Source: an uncultured Paracoccaceae bacterium (GTDB lineage Bacteria; Pseudomonadota; Alphaproteobacteria; Rhodobacterales; Rhodobacteraceae). From it: a stretch of DNA of 64,000 nt. The translations under genes and the position numbers were made by a program. Position 1 is the stretch's first letter. Every line of letters begins with the position of its first letter. Positions 8,851-17,728 of the stretch are shown here, piece by piece. The notes beneath the pieces are model-generated. The model ran no database searches. It saw nothing but the letters and a program-made list of their open reading frames with translations, and had not been told where the DNA came from. The stretch is from NCBI GenBank assembly GCA_947498645.1, contig CANMKS010000001.1, forward strand, positions 844,032 to 908,031, given 5' to 3'.

Positions 8851-9267
8851 TTTTGAGATAGTTTTTCTTTTAAATTAGTGTGTTAGCTCCAATCACCTAT
8901 TCGTAATCCACCCTCATAACCACCTCAATCAGTTGAGCATCGCTCAATTTGAACCACTCGAACGGCTGTTAGTGGTACTTGGTCATCGTTAGCTAGTCGC
9001 TTAGCAAGCAAGCAGAGATCAAACGAATGCCGCGTGCCAGCACTTTTTCTGCCAGAACTGCTCATTTTTGGCGCGCGATCCAGATCGACAAACAGCGGCA
9101 CATATTTCGGTATTGCCTGTTATGGATCGGAAGGCATGGCCAACACTCTGAATGATCTCGGATGGACAATCACGGCACCCTAATTGAAAGCGGCTCAGAT
9201 CAACATTGTTAGTGATATCCCTGCTTGATTATGCTTTCTTTGGTCAAAGGTTTCTTACGAGTTTATT
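8850..9267. other. Gene-free AT-richer stretch with a decayed-looking reading frame
   Basis: No confident gene is present in these 418 bases. On the minus strand a frame stays open between stops at 9229-9231 and 9019-9021 (about 69 codons). It is cysteine-rich (GCRDC, then three further Cys) but has no ATG and no ribosome site. It may be the remnant of a coding sequence. No terminator with a U-tract is visible after the tRNA, although the TTTT just after its CCA is consistent with tRNA processing and termination. Confidence 0.4.
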
Positions 9268-10986
9268 ATGCAGTATTCGGTACCGTCCAAATGGCCAAAA
9301 ATCGCGTTCGTCCTGGTGACTTTCTTGATCGCTTTCTTTGTACGAGCATGGGGGGCGGATCACGGGCTCTTTCTCGGAGATGAAAGGATCAATTCCGCGG
9401 CAAGGGCCCTGGCAGGAGAACTGGTACCTGGTCAGCATTTCTATCCACCGTTTATCAACTATCTGAACGCAATCGCTCTGCTTGGGCTCTTCGCTTTCGG
9501 ACTGATTGCCGGGTGGTGGAACGACACCGGCGCGTTTCGTGATCAGTATTTTGCAGACCCGACGGCGTTCTACATCGCAGCGCGGTTGATGACCGCCCTG
9601 ACCGGGGCATTGATGGCCCCACTTTTCTATCTGGTTGCGCGGCGGCTGCAGATTGACCACATGCGCAGCTTTGGCGTCTCGATGATTGCTACCTTTTTCC
9701 CCTTGGCTGTTTTCATGGCAACCATCGCAAAGGGCGACACCGGGTTGGCCACCTCCTTTGTGGCATTGATCTGGGCGATCCTGTGGCGCGTGCAGTCCGG
9801 GCCTTCATGGCGGCTCGACCTGTTGATCGGCTTTTGCGTTGTCCTTGGCCTGAGCTTCAAGCACTCGGCGATTTTCACTCTCTTCCCTCTTGCGATTGTT
9901 CTGTTTGTCACAATCACAAGACGGGAGAGCCTGCGCGGGGCATGGGCATCGCTGGTGCGCGCGATGCTGGTGATGCTTGTGCTGTTGCCGGTGCTGAACA
10001 TTGGTCTGTTTTTGGACTTCAAAGGCTTTCTGGCCTACCAGAAAATCCAATCAGTGATGTCCGTGCAGCCCGAAGGCGGTGCCACCTTTATCGGGTTAAC
10101 GACGTTTTTCTGGAGGTCGCTGGAGATCCACTTCGGGATCAACCCGGTCATGACACTTCTGGTTTTGGTGACGCCACTGCTTTTGCTGCGCAAAGGCTGC
10201 CAGATACCCCACAGGGTTTTGTTGGTCTTTGTCTGGATCTCTTTGTTTGTCGGAACGGTCACTGTGACATTTCTGGTGGGGCCGCGCCAACCAGAGCATC
10301 TTTGGATCGCAAATTTTGCTGGTTTTCTGTTGCTGGCGGGGGTGGCACTTGCAGACCTCAGCCGTAGCGCCCAGCCAGCGCTGAGAGTTCTCGCGTTTGG
10401 TCTGTTTGCGGGCGCGATGGCCCTTGCCCTTATTGGTACGACTGAAACCATCCGTCAGGCACGGGCGATTCCGATGCATCAGATCGTTGGGACTTACCTA
10501 CAAGAGAATTTTGCTGACCGTCAGATCGTAACCTCTCTGGCTTTGGTCGAAAATCAAAAGAAAGAGGCCCAGCAACTTGGTATTATGCGGACAGACAGGC
10601 TGGCTGAGAAATATGACGTCGTGATGCCACCACGGTCCGAAGAAGGTATTATCCGGGTTTCTGCGCCGGATGCGCTTTTTTATGTGAATATGCCACTCGC
10701 ATTCTATGGGCTTGAGAACGTCGATGAAGACGACGTGACCTATGAGGTTCAGCCGCATGCCTGGCCACTCCAATCCGAAGAATGGGCGTTGGATTATTGG
10801 CTGGACTCAGGCTTTACGATATTCGTCGTCAAAGATTTTCCAAACGTGATCAGTGAAGATTATCTTGAAATACAGCGCGATTTCTATCGCACTGTTAATG
10901 AGAGCTGCACACTGGTTGCGCAGTTTGAAGCGACAAAGACATTGTTACTGGAACGGCCTGTGGGGATCTTTGATTGCGCCAAGTGA
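9268..10986 (+). CDS. GT-C-fold membrane glycosyltransferase (ArnT/PMT-like)
   Basis: 572-residue integral membrane protein, probably a lipid-linked sugar transferase acting on the periplasmic side. The N-terminal helix is followed by a loop with the acidic pair typical of GT39/ArnT/GT83 enzymes (FLGDERINSAARAL, Asp37-Glu38). About 10 to 12 further hydrophobic segments follow, and then a soluble C-terminal domain from about residue 400. The acceptor and donor cannot be read from sequence. It is a single gene after tRNA-Leu, with apparently lower GC than its neighbours, which suggests acquisition. Only a weak AAAGG precedes the ATG. Confidence 0.75.
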   Translation: MQYSVPSKWPKIAFVLVTFLIAFFVRAWGADHGLFLGDERINSAARALAGELVPGQHFYPPFINYLNAIALLGLFAFGLIAGWWNDTGAFRDQYFADPTAFYIAARLMTALTGALMAPLFYLVARRLQIDHMRSFGVSMIATFFPLAVFMATIAKGDTGLATSFVALIWAILWRVQSGPSWRLDLLIGFCVVLGLSFKHSAIFTLFPLAIVLFVTITRRESLRGAWASLVRAMLVMLVLLPVLNIGLFLDFKGFLAYQKIQSVMSVQPEGGATFIGLTTFFWRSLEIHFGINPVMTLLVLVTPLLLLRKGCQIPHRVLLVFVWISLFVGTVTVTFLVGPRQPEHLWIANFAGFLLLAGVALADLSRSAQPALRVLAFGLFAGAMALALIGTTETIRQARAIPMHQIVGTYLQENFADRQIVTSLALVENQKKEAQQLGIMRTDRLAEKYDVVMPPRSEEGIIRVSAPDALFYVNMPLAFYGLENVDEDDVTYEVQPHAWPLQSEEWALDYWLDSGFTIFVVKDFPNVISEDYLEIQRDFYRTVNESCTLVAQFEATKTLLLERPVGIFDCAK

Positions 10987-11044
10987 GACAGGATCGTTTG
11001 ATCCCCGCTCATGCCTATGTGTCCCGACGTCGGCGCCGCATTTT

Positions 11045-11062
11045 GACCAATCCTGATTGGTC
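11045..11062. repeat. Inverted repeat after the glycosyltransferase
   Basis: GACCAATC-CT-GATTGGTC, 8-base perfect arms with a 2-base centre. There is no T-run on the plus strand, so it is not a classical terminator for the glycosyltransferase. It may be an operator or a transcript-end hairpin. Confidence 0.4.
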
Positions 11063-11112
11063 GGTATGGCCTAAGTAGTCATCGCTATATGTATGAATTG
11101 CGTAAATGATTG

Positions 11113-11129
11113 CCCCTCCTGGGCACAAT
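11113..11129 (+). repeat. Possible att site, right copy
   Basis: CCCCTCCTGGGCACAAT matches the tRNA-Leu 3' end (8834-8850) at 15 of 17 positions, in the same orientation, 2.28 kb downstream. It no longer encodes the CCA end. It marks the possible right border of the glycosyltransferase islet. Confidence 0.45.
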
Positions 11130-11153
11130 CAAACCCCCAAACAACGGATCGCG

Positions 11154-12017
11154 CTAGGCGCTGACCGGTTGTTTTAGACCCCCAGCACCACCAAGCGCCT
11201 GCACTGCCGCAGCACCGCAGGCATTGCCTTTGGTCAGGCATTGTTCAAGTGACCCCTGATCCAGCCAACACGACAGGAAACCGGCGTTGAATGCGTCACC
11301 CGCGCCGGTCGCATCCACGACCCTTACCGGGGCAGCGACGCTTCGTGTCCATGTGTCGTCCGCGCGCGCCCGGGCGCGTGCACCATCCATGCCGCATTTG
11401 ATGACAGTCAGGGGCGCGCAGGTCTCTGGCACACCAACAGCTGCAAGGGCCGCAACCTCATGTTCGTTCGGCAGAAACACATCGACGGCGGCGATCAGGT
11501 CAGCGGCGCTCTTGTCGTATTCATCCTGCCAACTGCAATCGAGTGAGACAGTCAGGCCAGCCGATTTTGCCATATGCAACAGCACGGGCATTTCCTGTAG
11601 GGTTTTCAATTCGCCAATATGCAGATGCGCGAAATCGGAAAAGCGGATCGCGCTTGGATCTGGCAAGGCCGGGCCATCGGCACGGGTCAGAAACGCGCGG
11701 TCGCTTTGCAGCCCGACGGCCACCGTGATCTGTGGGTCGATGCCAGTGGCCGCCGGTTTGCAGGCGGTGGCCACAACACGGTGTTCCCTCATGTCGGCCA
11801 GAACAAGGGCGTCAAATGGCGCTGCAGGCAGCATCGAAAACTGCCAGACAGAATGCCCCATGGCTGCAAGCGTTGCACCGGTGATGAACGCGCCGCCACC
11901 TGCACAGAGCGACAGATTGGGCGCAAAAACCTCTGTGCCAAGTGTCGGCAGGCGGGGCGCATCAGCAAAAACCAGATCACAATACAGCCGACCTGCGCAG
12001 AGGATCGGCTTGTTCAT
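11154..12017 (-). CDS. PfkB-family carbohydrate kinase
   Basis: 287-residue ribokinase-fold kinase that should transfer phosphate from ATP to a sugar or sugar derivative. It has the N-terminal GGG ligand-binding stretch (CAGGGAFITGATLAAMG) and the C-terminal PfkB signature VVDATGAGDAFNAGF, whose GAGD holds the catalytic Asp. The start overlaps the stop of the upstream ATPase gene (ATGA). It is the last gene of the six-gene arm that begins with the binding protein at 17625, so it probably phosphorylates the imported substrate or a product of it. Related kinases include fructoselysine kinase, fructokinase and inosine kinase; specificity is not readable. Confidence 0.88.
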   Translation of the reverse strand: MNKPILCAGRLYCDLVFADAPRLPTLGTEVFAPNLSLCAGGGAFITGATLAAMGHSVWQFSMLPAAPFDALVLADMREHRVVATACKPAATGIDPQITVAVGLQSDRAFLTRADGPALPDPSAIRFSDFAHLHIGELKTLQEMPVLLHMAKSAGLTVSLDCSWQDEYDKSAADLIAAVDVFLPNEHEVAALAAVGVPETCAPLTVIKCGMDGARARARADDTWTRSVAAPVRVVDATGAGDAFNAGFLSCWLDQGSLEQCLTKGNACGAAAVQALGGAGGLKQPVSA

Positions 12018-13072
12018 GATAGCGCCTGTCCGCTGCTGGCATCAAAGACATGCAGGTTTTCGGGGTCCGCGCCAAGCGTCACCGTCTCGCCCACCGCTGG
12101 TGGTGTACGACCGTCGGCCTTGGCGATGATTTCGCCTGATGGCGTCTCGACATAGATCAGTGTTTCGGAGCCCAAAGGTTCGCGTAGCGTGACTGTCCCA
12201 GTGATGATCGGGTTCGCGCTGTTGGGATGCAAATCATCGGGCCGAACCCCCAACAAAATGCCGCCATCACCCGTTGGGGCAAGGGTTGGAACGGTGACAT
12301 TCTGGCCGGCATCAAGGGTCACGATGGTACCCTCAATCCGCCCGGCAAGCAGGTTCATAGATGGCGCACCGATAAACCGCGCGACAAAGGTATTGGCGGG
12401 TTTGTGAAACACCTCAGCCGGGGTGCCGACCTGTTGAATGTAGCCATCTTTCATGATGACGATCCTGTCGGCCATCGTCATCGCCTCAACCTGATCATGG
12501 GTCACAAAAATGATCGTGTTGCCGACGCGTTGGTGCAGTTTCTTGATCTCAAGGCGCATTTGGGTGCGCAGCTGCGCATCAAGGTTCGACAGGGGTTCAT
12601 CAAATAAAAACACAGCAGGGTCACGCACCATCGCGCGCCCGATGGCGACGCGTTGGCGTTGCCCACCTGACAACTGGCTTGGCTTGCGATCCAGCAGGTC
12701 GACCATATCGAGGATGCCTGCAACTTCTTGTATGCGCTTCTCTTTATCTGCCTTGGGCATTTTTGAAGAGCGCAAACCGAAGGCGATGTTTTTCTTGACC
12801 GACATATGCGGGTAGATGGCGTAGTTCTGGAAAACCATCGCGATGTCGCGCTCTTTGGGTTCCAGGTTATTTACCTCACGCCCGCCGATCTCGATGATAC
12901 CACTGGTGGTTTCCTCAAGCCCAGCGATCATCCGCAACGTCGTGGATTTGCCGCAACCGGACGGGCCGACAAACACCACAAATTCGCCGTCTGCAACATC
13001 CAGAGAGATGCCATGCAACACCTCTGTTGTACCGTAGGATTTCGTCAGTTTGCGCAAGGCGAGATTGGCCAA
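12014..13072 (-). CDS. Sugar ABC transporter ATP-binding protein (UgpC/MalK type)
   Basis: 352-residue ATPase with Walker A GPSGCGKST, Q-loop FQNYAIYPHM, signature LSGGQRQRVAIGRA, Walker B VFLFDEPLSNLD and H-loop THD. A C-terminal TOBE/OB-fold regulatory domain (GVRPDDLH) marks the MalK/UgpC group, which powers CUT1 sugar importers. Only 2 bases separate it from the upstream lyase-like gene. The two permeases and the binding protein at 14550-17625 are its obvious partners. Confidence 0.95.
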   Translation of the reverse strand: MANLALRKLTKSYGTTEVLHGISLDVADGEFVVFVGPSGCGKSTTLRMIAGLEETTSGIIEIGGREVNNLEPKERDIAMVFQNYAIYPHMSVKKNIAFGLRSSKMPKADKEKRIQEVAGILDMVDLLDRKPSQLSGGQRQRVAIGRAMVRDPAVFLFDEPLSNLDAQLRTQMRLEIKKLHQRVGNTIIFVTHDQVEAMTMADRIVIMKDGYIQQVGTPAEVFHKPANTFVARFIGAPSMNLLAGRIEGTIVTLDAGQNVTVPTLAPTGDGGILLGVRPDDLHPNSANPIITGTVTLREPLGSETLIYVETPSGEIIAKADGRTPPAVGETVTLGADPENLHVFDASSGQALS

Positions 13073-13074
13073 AG

Positions 13075-14553
13075 TCAGGTCTCCAGTAATTGAGCAAAAG
13101 CTGCGGCGCGGGTGATACCGGCGTCCGCAATGCGCTGTTTTCGGGATGCACTTTCATTCCGCAATGCAGTCATAACCTGTGCGTACGATGTGAGCGCCGC
13201 GTCGAGCGCCGCTGGCGCCGGGCCCCCGATGCGATCACGACGTGCAACGAAGGTTTCAGGGCTGGTTGCGGTTTCGAAGGCCCCACGATCCATCCCCGGT
13301 TGTTGGCCCATGGCCGCCTGAAATGCAGATTGAAAGGTTTCAAACCCCGCCGAAAGTGGCGCACCATCAAGATTGTGGGCGACATCTGCCGCGACCTCAT
13401 GCGCTTGACGAAATGTCAGACCTTCGTCGCGGACAAGCGTGTCGGCAAGTTCGGTGATCGTGATGGAGGCCGCATCTGTATTGCGACGGACGTTTTTGGT
13501 GTTGATGGAACATGCAGGCAGAAAGGCGGTCAACAACGCCAATACCCGGCCACCGCTGTCAAAGGCGGCATAACCGGATTGCTGCACCTCACCTTCACTA
13601 TCGTTCATATCCGTGAAGGGCGTGTTGTGCATCGTGTTCACCACCATGTCACAGCGCCCGCATGTGACCGAGGCCAAATGGCGCATATGCTCGATCGGGA
13701 CCGGGTTGCGCTTTTGCGGCATGATCGAGCTGATCTGAACCAAGGCGTTGGGGACATAGAGCTGGCCCACTTCGAAGCTGGACCAGAACGCAAGATCCTG
13801 CACCACACGTCCCAAATGCAGGAAAACCAGTTTGATCGCCGAATAAAGGCCGGTCACGTAATCGACCGAAGCGATGCACCCGTAAGAATTCACAAGCGGG
13901 CCGTCGAACCCCAGAAGCGCGGCCATGCGCATGCGGTCGATGGGGAAACCAGAGGTCGTGATAGCCGCCGCCCCCATCGGGCAGTGGCCAAGGTTGTCGA
14001 TAGCCGCAGACAGACGCTGTGCGTCTCGGTTCAGCACTTCGATCATGGCGCCAAGGTAATGACCAAAAGTTGTAGGCTGCGCAGGCTGGCCGTGGGTGTA
14101 GGCCACAATCAGTGTGTCAGCCTCATTGCGCGCCTTGTTGATCAATGCGTCGGTCAGTACGGTGATCTGATCCAGCATGGTTTCGGCGCGTGCGCGCAAG
14201 GCGATTTTGAACAGGGTATGATCCATATCGTTACGCGAACGGGCCGTGTGCAGCGCACCGCCGAGATCGCCGAGACGGTGGCGCAATTCGGCTTCGACGT
14301 AAAAGAAATAGTCTTCGTGCTCGCCGGTATAGGTCAGGGCCGCGACATCGGTTTCCGCGTCAATGGCATCCAGCGCCTGCGCGATTTTCCGGCCGTCTGC
14401 CCCTGTTAGAATGCCGGTTTCAACCAGCATCACCAGATGCGCACGATTGATCGCGGCCATATGCCCGGCATAGTGGGTTTTGACACCTTCGAATAGCGGC
14501 GCAAGGACGGTGTCCTTGTAGGTTGGGTCAGGGAAAACGCTATTGTCTGTCAT
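13075..14553 (-). CDS. Argininosuccinate lyase-like protein in a sugar ABC operon
   Basis: 492-residue member of the aspartase/fumarase superfamily, which cleaves C-N bonds and releases fumarate. Superfamily signatures are present: LHTARSRNDM (102-109 core, versus HTGRSRNDQ in true ArgH), THGQPAQP (153-160) and the catalytic-serine loop SSIMPQKRNP (275-284). The altered first motif and the placement between a permease and an ATPase argue for a paralogue with a different substrate, not the arginine enzyme. The ATG at 14553 overlaps the permease stop (ATGA). A plausible reaction is removal of fumarate from an N-succinyl-type (1,2-dicarboxyethyl) amine of the imported compound; this is inference. 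Confidence 0.85.
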   Translation of the reverse strand: MTDNSVFPDPTYKDTVLAPLFEGVKTHYAGHMAAINRAHLVMLVETGILTGADGRKIAQALDAIDAETDVAALTYTGEHEDYFFYVEAELRHRLGDLGGALHTARSRNDMDHTLFKIALRARAETMLDQITVLTDALINKARNEADTLIVAYTHGQPAQPTTFGHYLGAMIEVLNRDAQRLSAAIDNLGHCPMGAAAITTSGFPIDRMRMAALLGFDGPLVNSYGCIASVDYVTGLYSAIKLVFLHLGRVVQDLAFWSSFEVGQLYVPNALVQISSIMPQKRNPVPIEHMRHLASVTCGRCDMVVNTMHNTPFTDMNDSEGEVQQSGYAAFDSGGRVLALLTAFLPACSINTKNVRRNTDAASITITELADTLVRDEGLTFRQAHEVAADVAHNLDGAPLSAGFETFQSAFQAAMGQQPGMDRGAFETATSPETFVARRDRIGGPAPAALDAALTSYAQVMTALRNESASRKQRIADAGITRAAAFAQLLET

Positions 14554-15419
14554 CCCTTGAGCCCCGCCATCACGACGCCGCGAATGATGAATCGCTGGAA
14601 GATCAAGAACACAACAAGCGTCGGGATCGTGGAAATCGCGGCCCCTGTCATGATCAGTTCCCACGCGACGTCGGCCTCATCCCCGAAACCCGACAGGCCC
14701 ACAGGGATCGTATACATATCGACGGAGTTGGTGACGATCAGCGGCCACAAAAACGCGGTCCAATTGCCCAGAAAGACAAAGATCGCAAGGGCGGCCAAGG
14801 CGGGTTTCACCAAGGGCATCGCGACCGTCCACCAGATTTGCAGTTCGTTCAGGCCGTCAATACGGGCAGCTTCGATGAAGTCGTCGGGGACGCTCTCAAA
14901 GAACTGCTTCATCAGGAATGTTCCAAAGGCTGTCATCAGCCCCGGAAACATGATCCCCCAATAACTGTCGAGCCAGCCAAAGGATTGCGACATCAGGTAC
15001 CATGGGATCACCAGCATTTCGGTCGGGATCATCAGGGTGGACAGGATCGCAATAAAGACGATTGTACGCCCCGGAAACCGGAATTTGCACAGGGTATAAC
15101 CGACCAGCGAATCAAACAGCAGGTTACAGATCGTGGTGATCGTGGCGATGATGATGGAATTGACGAACCACCAGTAAAACCGCCCATCTTCCAGGACATA
15201 GGTATAGTTTTCGATGGTTGGTTCATCGGGGATCAGATTGACGTTATAAACCTCATGCGGCCATTTCAGCGAGGTCGAGATCATATAGGCAATCGGCATG
15301 ACCATGATGATCCCGCCGATGAATAGCAGCAGCCAACGGATGATCTGGCCCATGTTGCGCGTGCGTGGCGCGGATTTGGGCATCAATAGCGCGTCGGCTG
15401 TGGGCGTGATGTCTGTCAT
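14550..15419 (-). CDS. CUT1 sugar ABC permease (MalG type)
   Basis: 289-residue inner-membrane permease with six predicted membrane segments. The EAA loop is EAARIDGLNELQIWWTVAMP, the ATPase-coupling motif of importers. The family usually works as a heterodimer with the adjacent MalF-type protein. Start and stop each overlap the neighbouring genes (TGATG upstream, ATGA downstream). Confidence 0.94.
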   Translation of the reverse strand: MTDITPTADALLMPKSAPRTRNMGQIIRWLLLFIGGIIMVMPIAYMISTSLKWPHEVYNVNLIPDEPTIENYTYVLEDGRFYWWFVNSIIIATITTICNLLFDSLVGYTLCKFRFPGRTIVFIAILSTLMIPTEMLVIPWYLMSQSFGWLDSYWGIMFPGLMTAFGTFLMKQFFESVPDDFIEAARIDGLNELQIWWTVAMPLVKPALAALAIFVFLGNWTAFLWPLIVTNSVDMYTIPVGLSGFGDEADVAWELIMTGAAISTIPTLVVFLIFQRFIIRGVVMAGLKG

Positions 15420-16306
15420 CAGTTGCTCCTCAACAGACGCAGCTGAATGAGCGAGACAACCAGCAGGATCGTGAACAGCACAACGGTCTGAGCAGCGGCG
15501 TAGCCCATATCGAACCCGTTGAACGCCGTGTCGTAGATCATCAATACCAAGGGTTTTGTCGCGTTAAGTGGTCCACCTGGATTGTTGGTTGTCATGTTGA
15601 AAACGTGGTCAAATATCCGCAGGAAGCCAATGGACGAAAACACCACGATAAACACAATGGTCGGGCGCAGCAGCGGTAGCGTGATCTGGGTCAGCACGGT
15701 AAACCAGCCGACACCGTCGATCTTTGCCGCTTCGTAATAGCTGGTCGGTATTGCCCGTAGCCCGGCCATGAAGATGATGACCTGAAATCCAAGCCCGGCC
15801 CAAACGGCAGGTGCCAGAACGGCGGGCAATGCGTTGGTTGTGGATTGCAGGAATGCGATTTGCGGGATGCCAAAACCGGCCAGGATATTGTTGAACAACC
15901 CGATAGGTACGTCCTGGTAAAACCAGCGCCAGACCCACGCCATCGCCACAGCGCTTGTCATGAATGGCAGGAAATACAGCATCCGCAAAAAGCCATGCAT
16001 GAACCGCAGCTTATCAAGGTGGTAGGCGATGACGAAGGACAGCACGAGGCTAATTGGGGTGCCCAGCAGCAAGTAGACAAAGGTGTTCTTGAAAACCTTC
16101 CAGAACACGGGATCGTTCCACAGCTTTTGGTAGTTTTCCAACCCGGCCCAGGTGCGGCTGCCCAGCAGGTTCCAGTTCTGAAAACTGATCAGAATAGCGT
16201 TACCGGTCGGGTAGAACCGAATGACCGTATAGAACAGCACGGGCAACGCCAGAAAGGCCCAAGCCCAGACAATCTGTTTCTGGCGGATGGTCAGGTTGCG
16301 ATACAT
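15419..16306 (-). CDS. CUT1 sugar ABC permease (MalF/UgpA type)
   Basis: 295-residue inner-membrane permease with six predicted helices and an EAA loop (YYEAAKIDGVGWFTVLTQIT). It is paired with the MalG-type permease downstream. It is separated from the binding-protein gene by a strong stem-loop, typical of operons in which the binding protein must be made in excess. Confidence 0.94.
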   Translation of the reverse strand: MYRNLTIRQKQIVWAWAFLALPVLFYTVIRFYPTGNAILISFQNWNLLGSRTWAGLENYQKLWNDPVFWKVFKNTFVYLLLGTPISLVLSFVIAYHLDKLRFMHGFLRMLYFLPFMTSAVAMAWVWRWFYQDVPIGLFNNILAGFGIPQIAFLQSTTNALPAVLAPAVWAGLGFQVIIFMAGLRAIPTSYYEAAKIDGVGWFTVLTQITLPLLRPTIVFIVVFSSIGFLRIFDHVFNMTTNNPGGPLNATKPLVLMIYDTAFNGFDMGYAAAQTVVLFTILLVVSLIQLRLLRSN

Positions 16307-16327
16307 GAGCCTAGCCTTGATGAAGTA

Positions 16328-16354
16328 CCGCCCCGACCAAAAAAGCCGGGGCGG
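16328..16354 (-). promoter_or_regulatory. Stem-loop between binding-protein and permease genes
   Basis: CCGCCCCG and CGGGGCGG form an 8-base GC stem around an 11-base loop that contains a run of T on the minus strand. It lies 12 bases after the binding-protein stop. It probably stabilises the upstream transcript or causes partial termination. Confidence 0.65.
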
Positions 16355-16365
16355 GAGTGAGTGGC

Positions 16366-17625
16366 CTATTCGGCGTAGTATTCGTCAAGCAGCTGCTGCT
16401 CAGCTTCTGCTGCGATGGCGAGGCTTTCAGCAGGGGCCATCCCTTCAAGCTGAATACGCTCGACCATTTCCACCATCAGCTGGCGCTGGCCGGACTCATT
16501 GGCGAATTTGGTGGTGTTGGCATATGCCAACCCTCGGATGAAGGGGCCAAAGGTGTCGTCATTGGCGTTTTCCTCGGTCAGGCCGACAGAGGGTTTTGCG
16601 GGCAATTCGCCAACCACATCCAGCCAGATCTGCATCGCCTCGTCCGAGGTGATGTATTCCATGAACTTGACCGAAGCCTCGTATCTTTCGCCTTCGGCTT
16701 TGGTCGTGATGGCATTGACCCAGTAGGATGAATAGTTTGACCGCATCCCGTCTGAGTTGGCGGGCAATTCAGTCACGCCCCAATTCAGGCCACGTTGATC
16801 GGCAAGCGATCCGATCCGGAATGATCCATCGATATGCATACCCGCACGCCCGGCTTTGAAGGCCGCTTGCGGTTCATCCATAAACCCGATCGCCGTCACT
16901 GGTGGATCGCCAAGGAACATATTCGTGTAGAATTCCAACGCCGCCACGCCGGCATCGCTGTCATAATTCACGGTCCTGTAGTCATCGACGTAAGGCTCAC
17001 CTCCGTTTTGGCGCACCAGACCTTCGCGCCACCAATGGTGATCCTGCGCGGTCATGCCTGCGGTGATGCCGACCTGCGTAATGTTGCCTGCCGCATCCGT
17101 TTTCGTCATTGCAGCGGCGGCGGCCATCATTTCATCCAAGGTTTCAGGCGGGCCGTCCAACCCGGCCTCCTCCAGCAGGCGTTCGTTATAAAACAGGGCC
17201 AAGCTGCGGACCGCTGTGGGCAAGGCCCAATAGGCGTCGCCGTCCTTCATTGCCTGCACCATCGGAAAGAATTCTGCATCAATTTGCGCGGCAGGAAAGG
17301 TATCCGCAGGCAAAGGCTGGATCAGCTCTGCTTCGACATAGTCGTTCAGCCAGCCGTAGAACAACTGCACCACGTCGGGCCCTTCACCGGCGGGGATCGC
17401 TGCGGCGACTTTGGTGCGGTAATCGGCGTAGGGGAAATGCGTCATCGTGACAGTGATATCAGGATTGGCGGCTTCGAAATTGGCGATCAGCGTCTCCATC
17501 GCGTCGACCCGCGCGTCAAAGAAATATTGCCAGTATTCGATCTCAACGGCGCTTGCGGCACTTGCAAATAATGCGGCAGAGGATGTCAATCCGGCAAGGA
17601 CCAGACCTTTCAAATGCGATTTCAT
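16366..17625 (-). CDS. Extracellular sugar-binding protein of ABC importer
   Basis: 419-residue periplasmic binding protein of the CUT1 (type 1 extracellular solute-binding) family. It has a signal peptide ending ASAASAVE. The start at 17625 (MKSHLKG) follows GGGAGACGTAAG; a longer frame upstream has no ribosome site. Family blocks include EYWQYFFD near the N-terminus, VVQLFYGWLNDYVEAELIQP and the ALPTAVRSLALFYNERLLEEAGL region. The ligand cannot be read from sequence. It is the first gene of the arm facing the ROK regulator. Confidence 0.93.
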   Translation of the reverse strand: MKSHLKGLVLAGLTSSAALFASAASAVEIEYWQYFFDARVDAMETLIANFEAANPDITVTMTHFPYADYRTKVAAAIPAGEGPDVVQLFYGWLNDYVEAELIQPLPADTFPAAQIDAEFFPMVQAMKDGDAYWALPTAVRSLALFYNERLLEEAGLDGPPETLDEMMAAAAAMTKTDAAGNITQVGITAGMTAQDHHWWREGLVRQNGGEPYVDDYRTVNYDSDAGVAALEFYTNMFLGDPPVTAIGFMDEPQAAFKAGRAGMHIDGSFRIGSLADQRGLNWGVTELPANSDGMRSNYSSYWVNAITTKAEGERYEASVKFMEYITSDEAMQIWLDVVGELPAKPSVGLTEENANDDTFGPFIRGLAYANTTKFANESGQRQLMVEMVERIQLEGMAPAESLAIAAEAEQQLLDEYYAE

Positions 17626-17680
17626 CTTACGTCTCCCATGTTGGTGGTAGCGGTCCATTGTTGAACTCATGCATCAGGGT

Positions 17681-17718
17681 TAACTCAATTGGATTGATAA
17701 TTCAAATGAATTGAGTTA
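17681..17718. promoter_or_regulatory. 38-bp dyad operator between binding protein and ROK gene
   Basis: TAACTCAATT (17681-17690) and AATTGAGTTA (17709-17718) are perfect 10-base inverted repeats. Inside them, TTGA and TCAA at 17694-17697 and 17702-17705 add four more paired positions about the same centre. It lies in the 103-base divergent gap and is the likely ROK-repressor operator. Confidence 0.75.
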
Positions 17719-17728
17719 GTCCGGAATT

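Noticed and set aside
11045-11062. Inverted repeat as terminator of the glycosyltransferase gene
   Set aside because: Two-base loop and no T-run on the plus strand; kept only as a repeat.
13090-14409. 439-codon open frame antisense to the ArgH-like gene
   Set aside because: GC-rich antisense shadow; the minus-strand protein has clear superfamily motifs.
13075-14553. Calling the gene argH
   Set aside because: Altered HTGRSRNDQ motif and location inside a sugar transporter operon argue against arginine biosynthesis.
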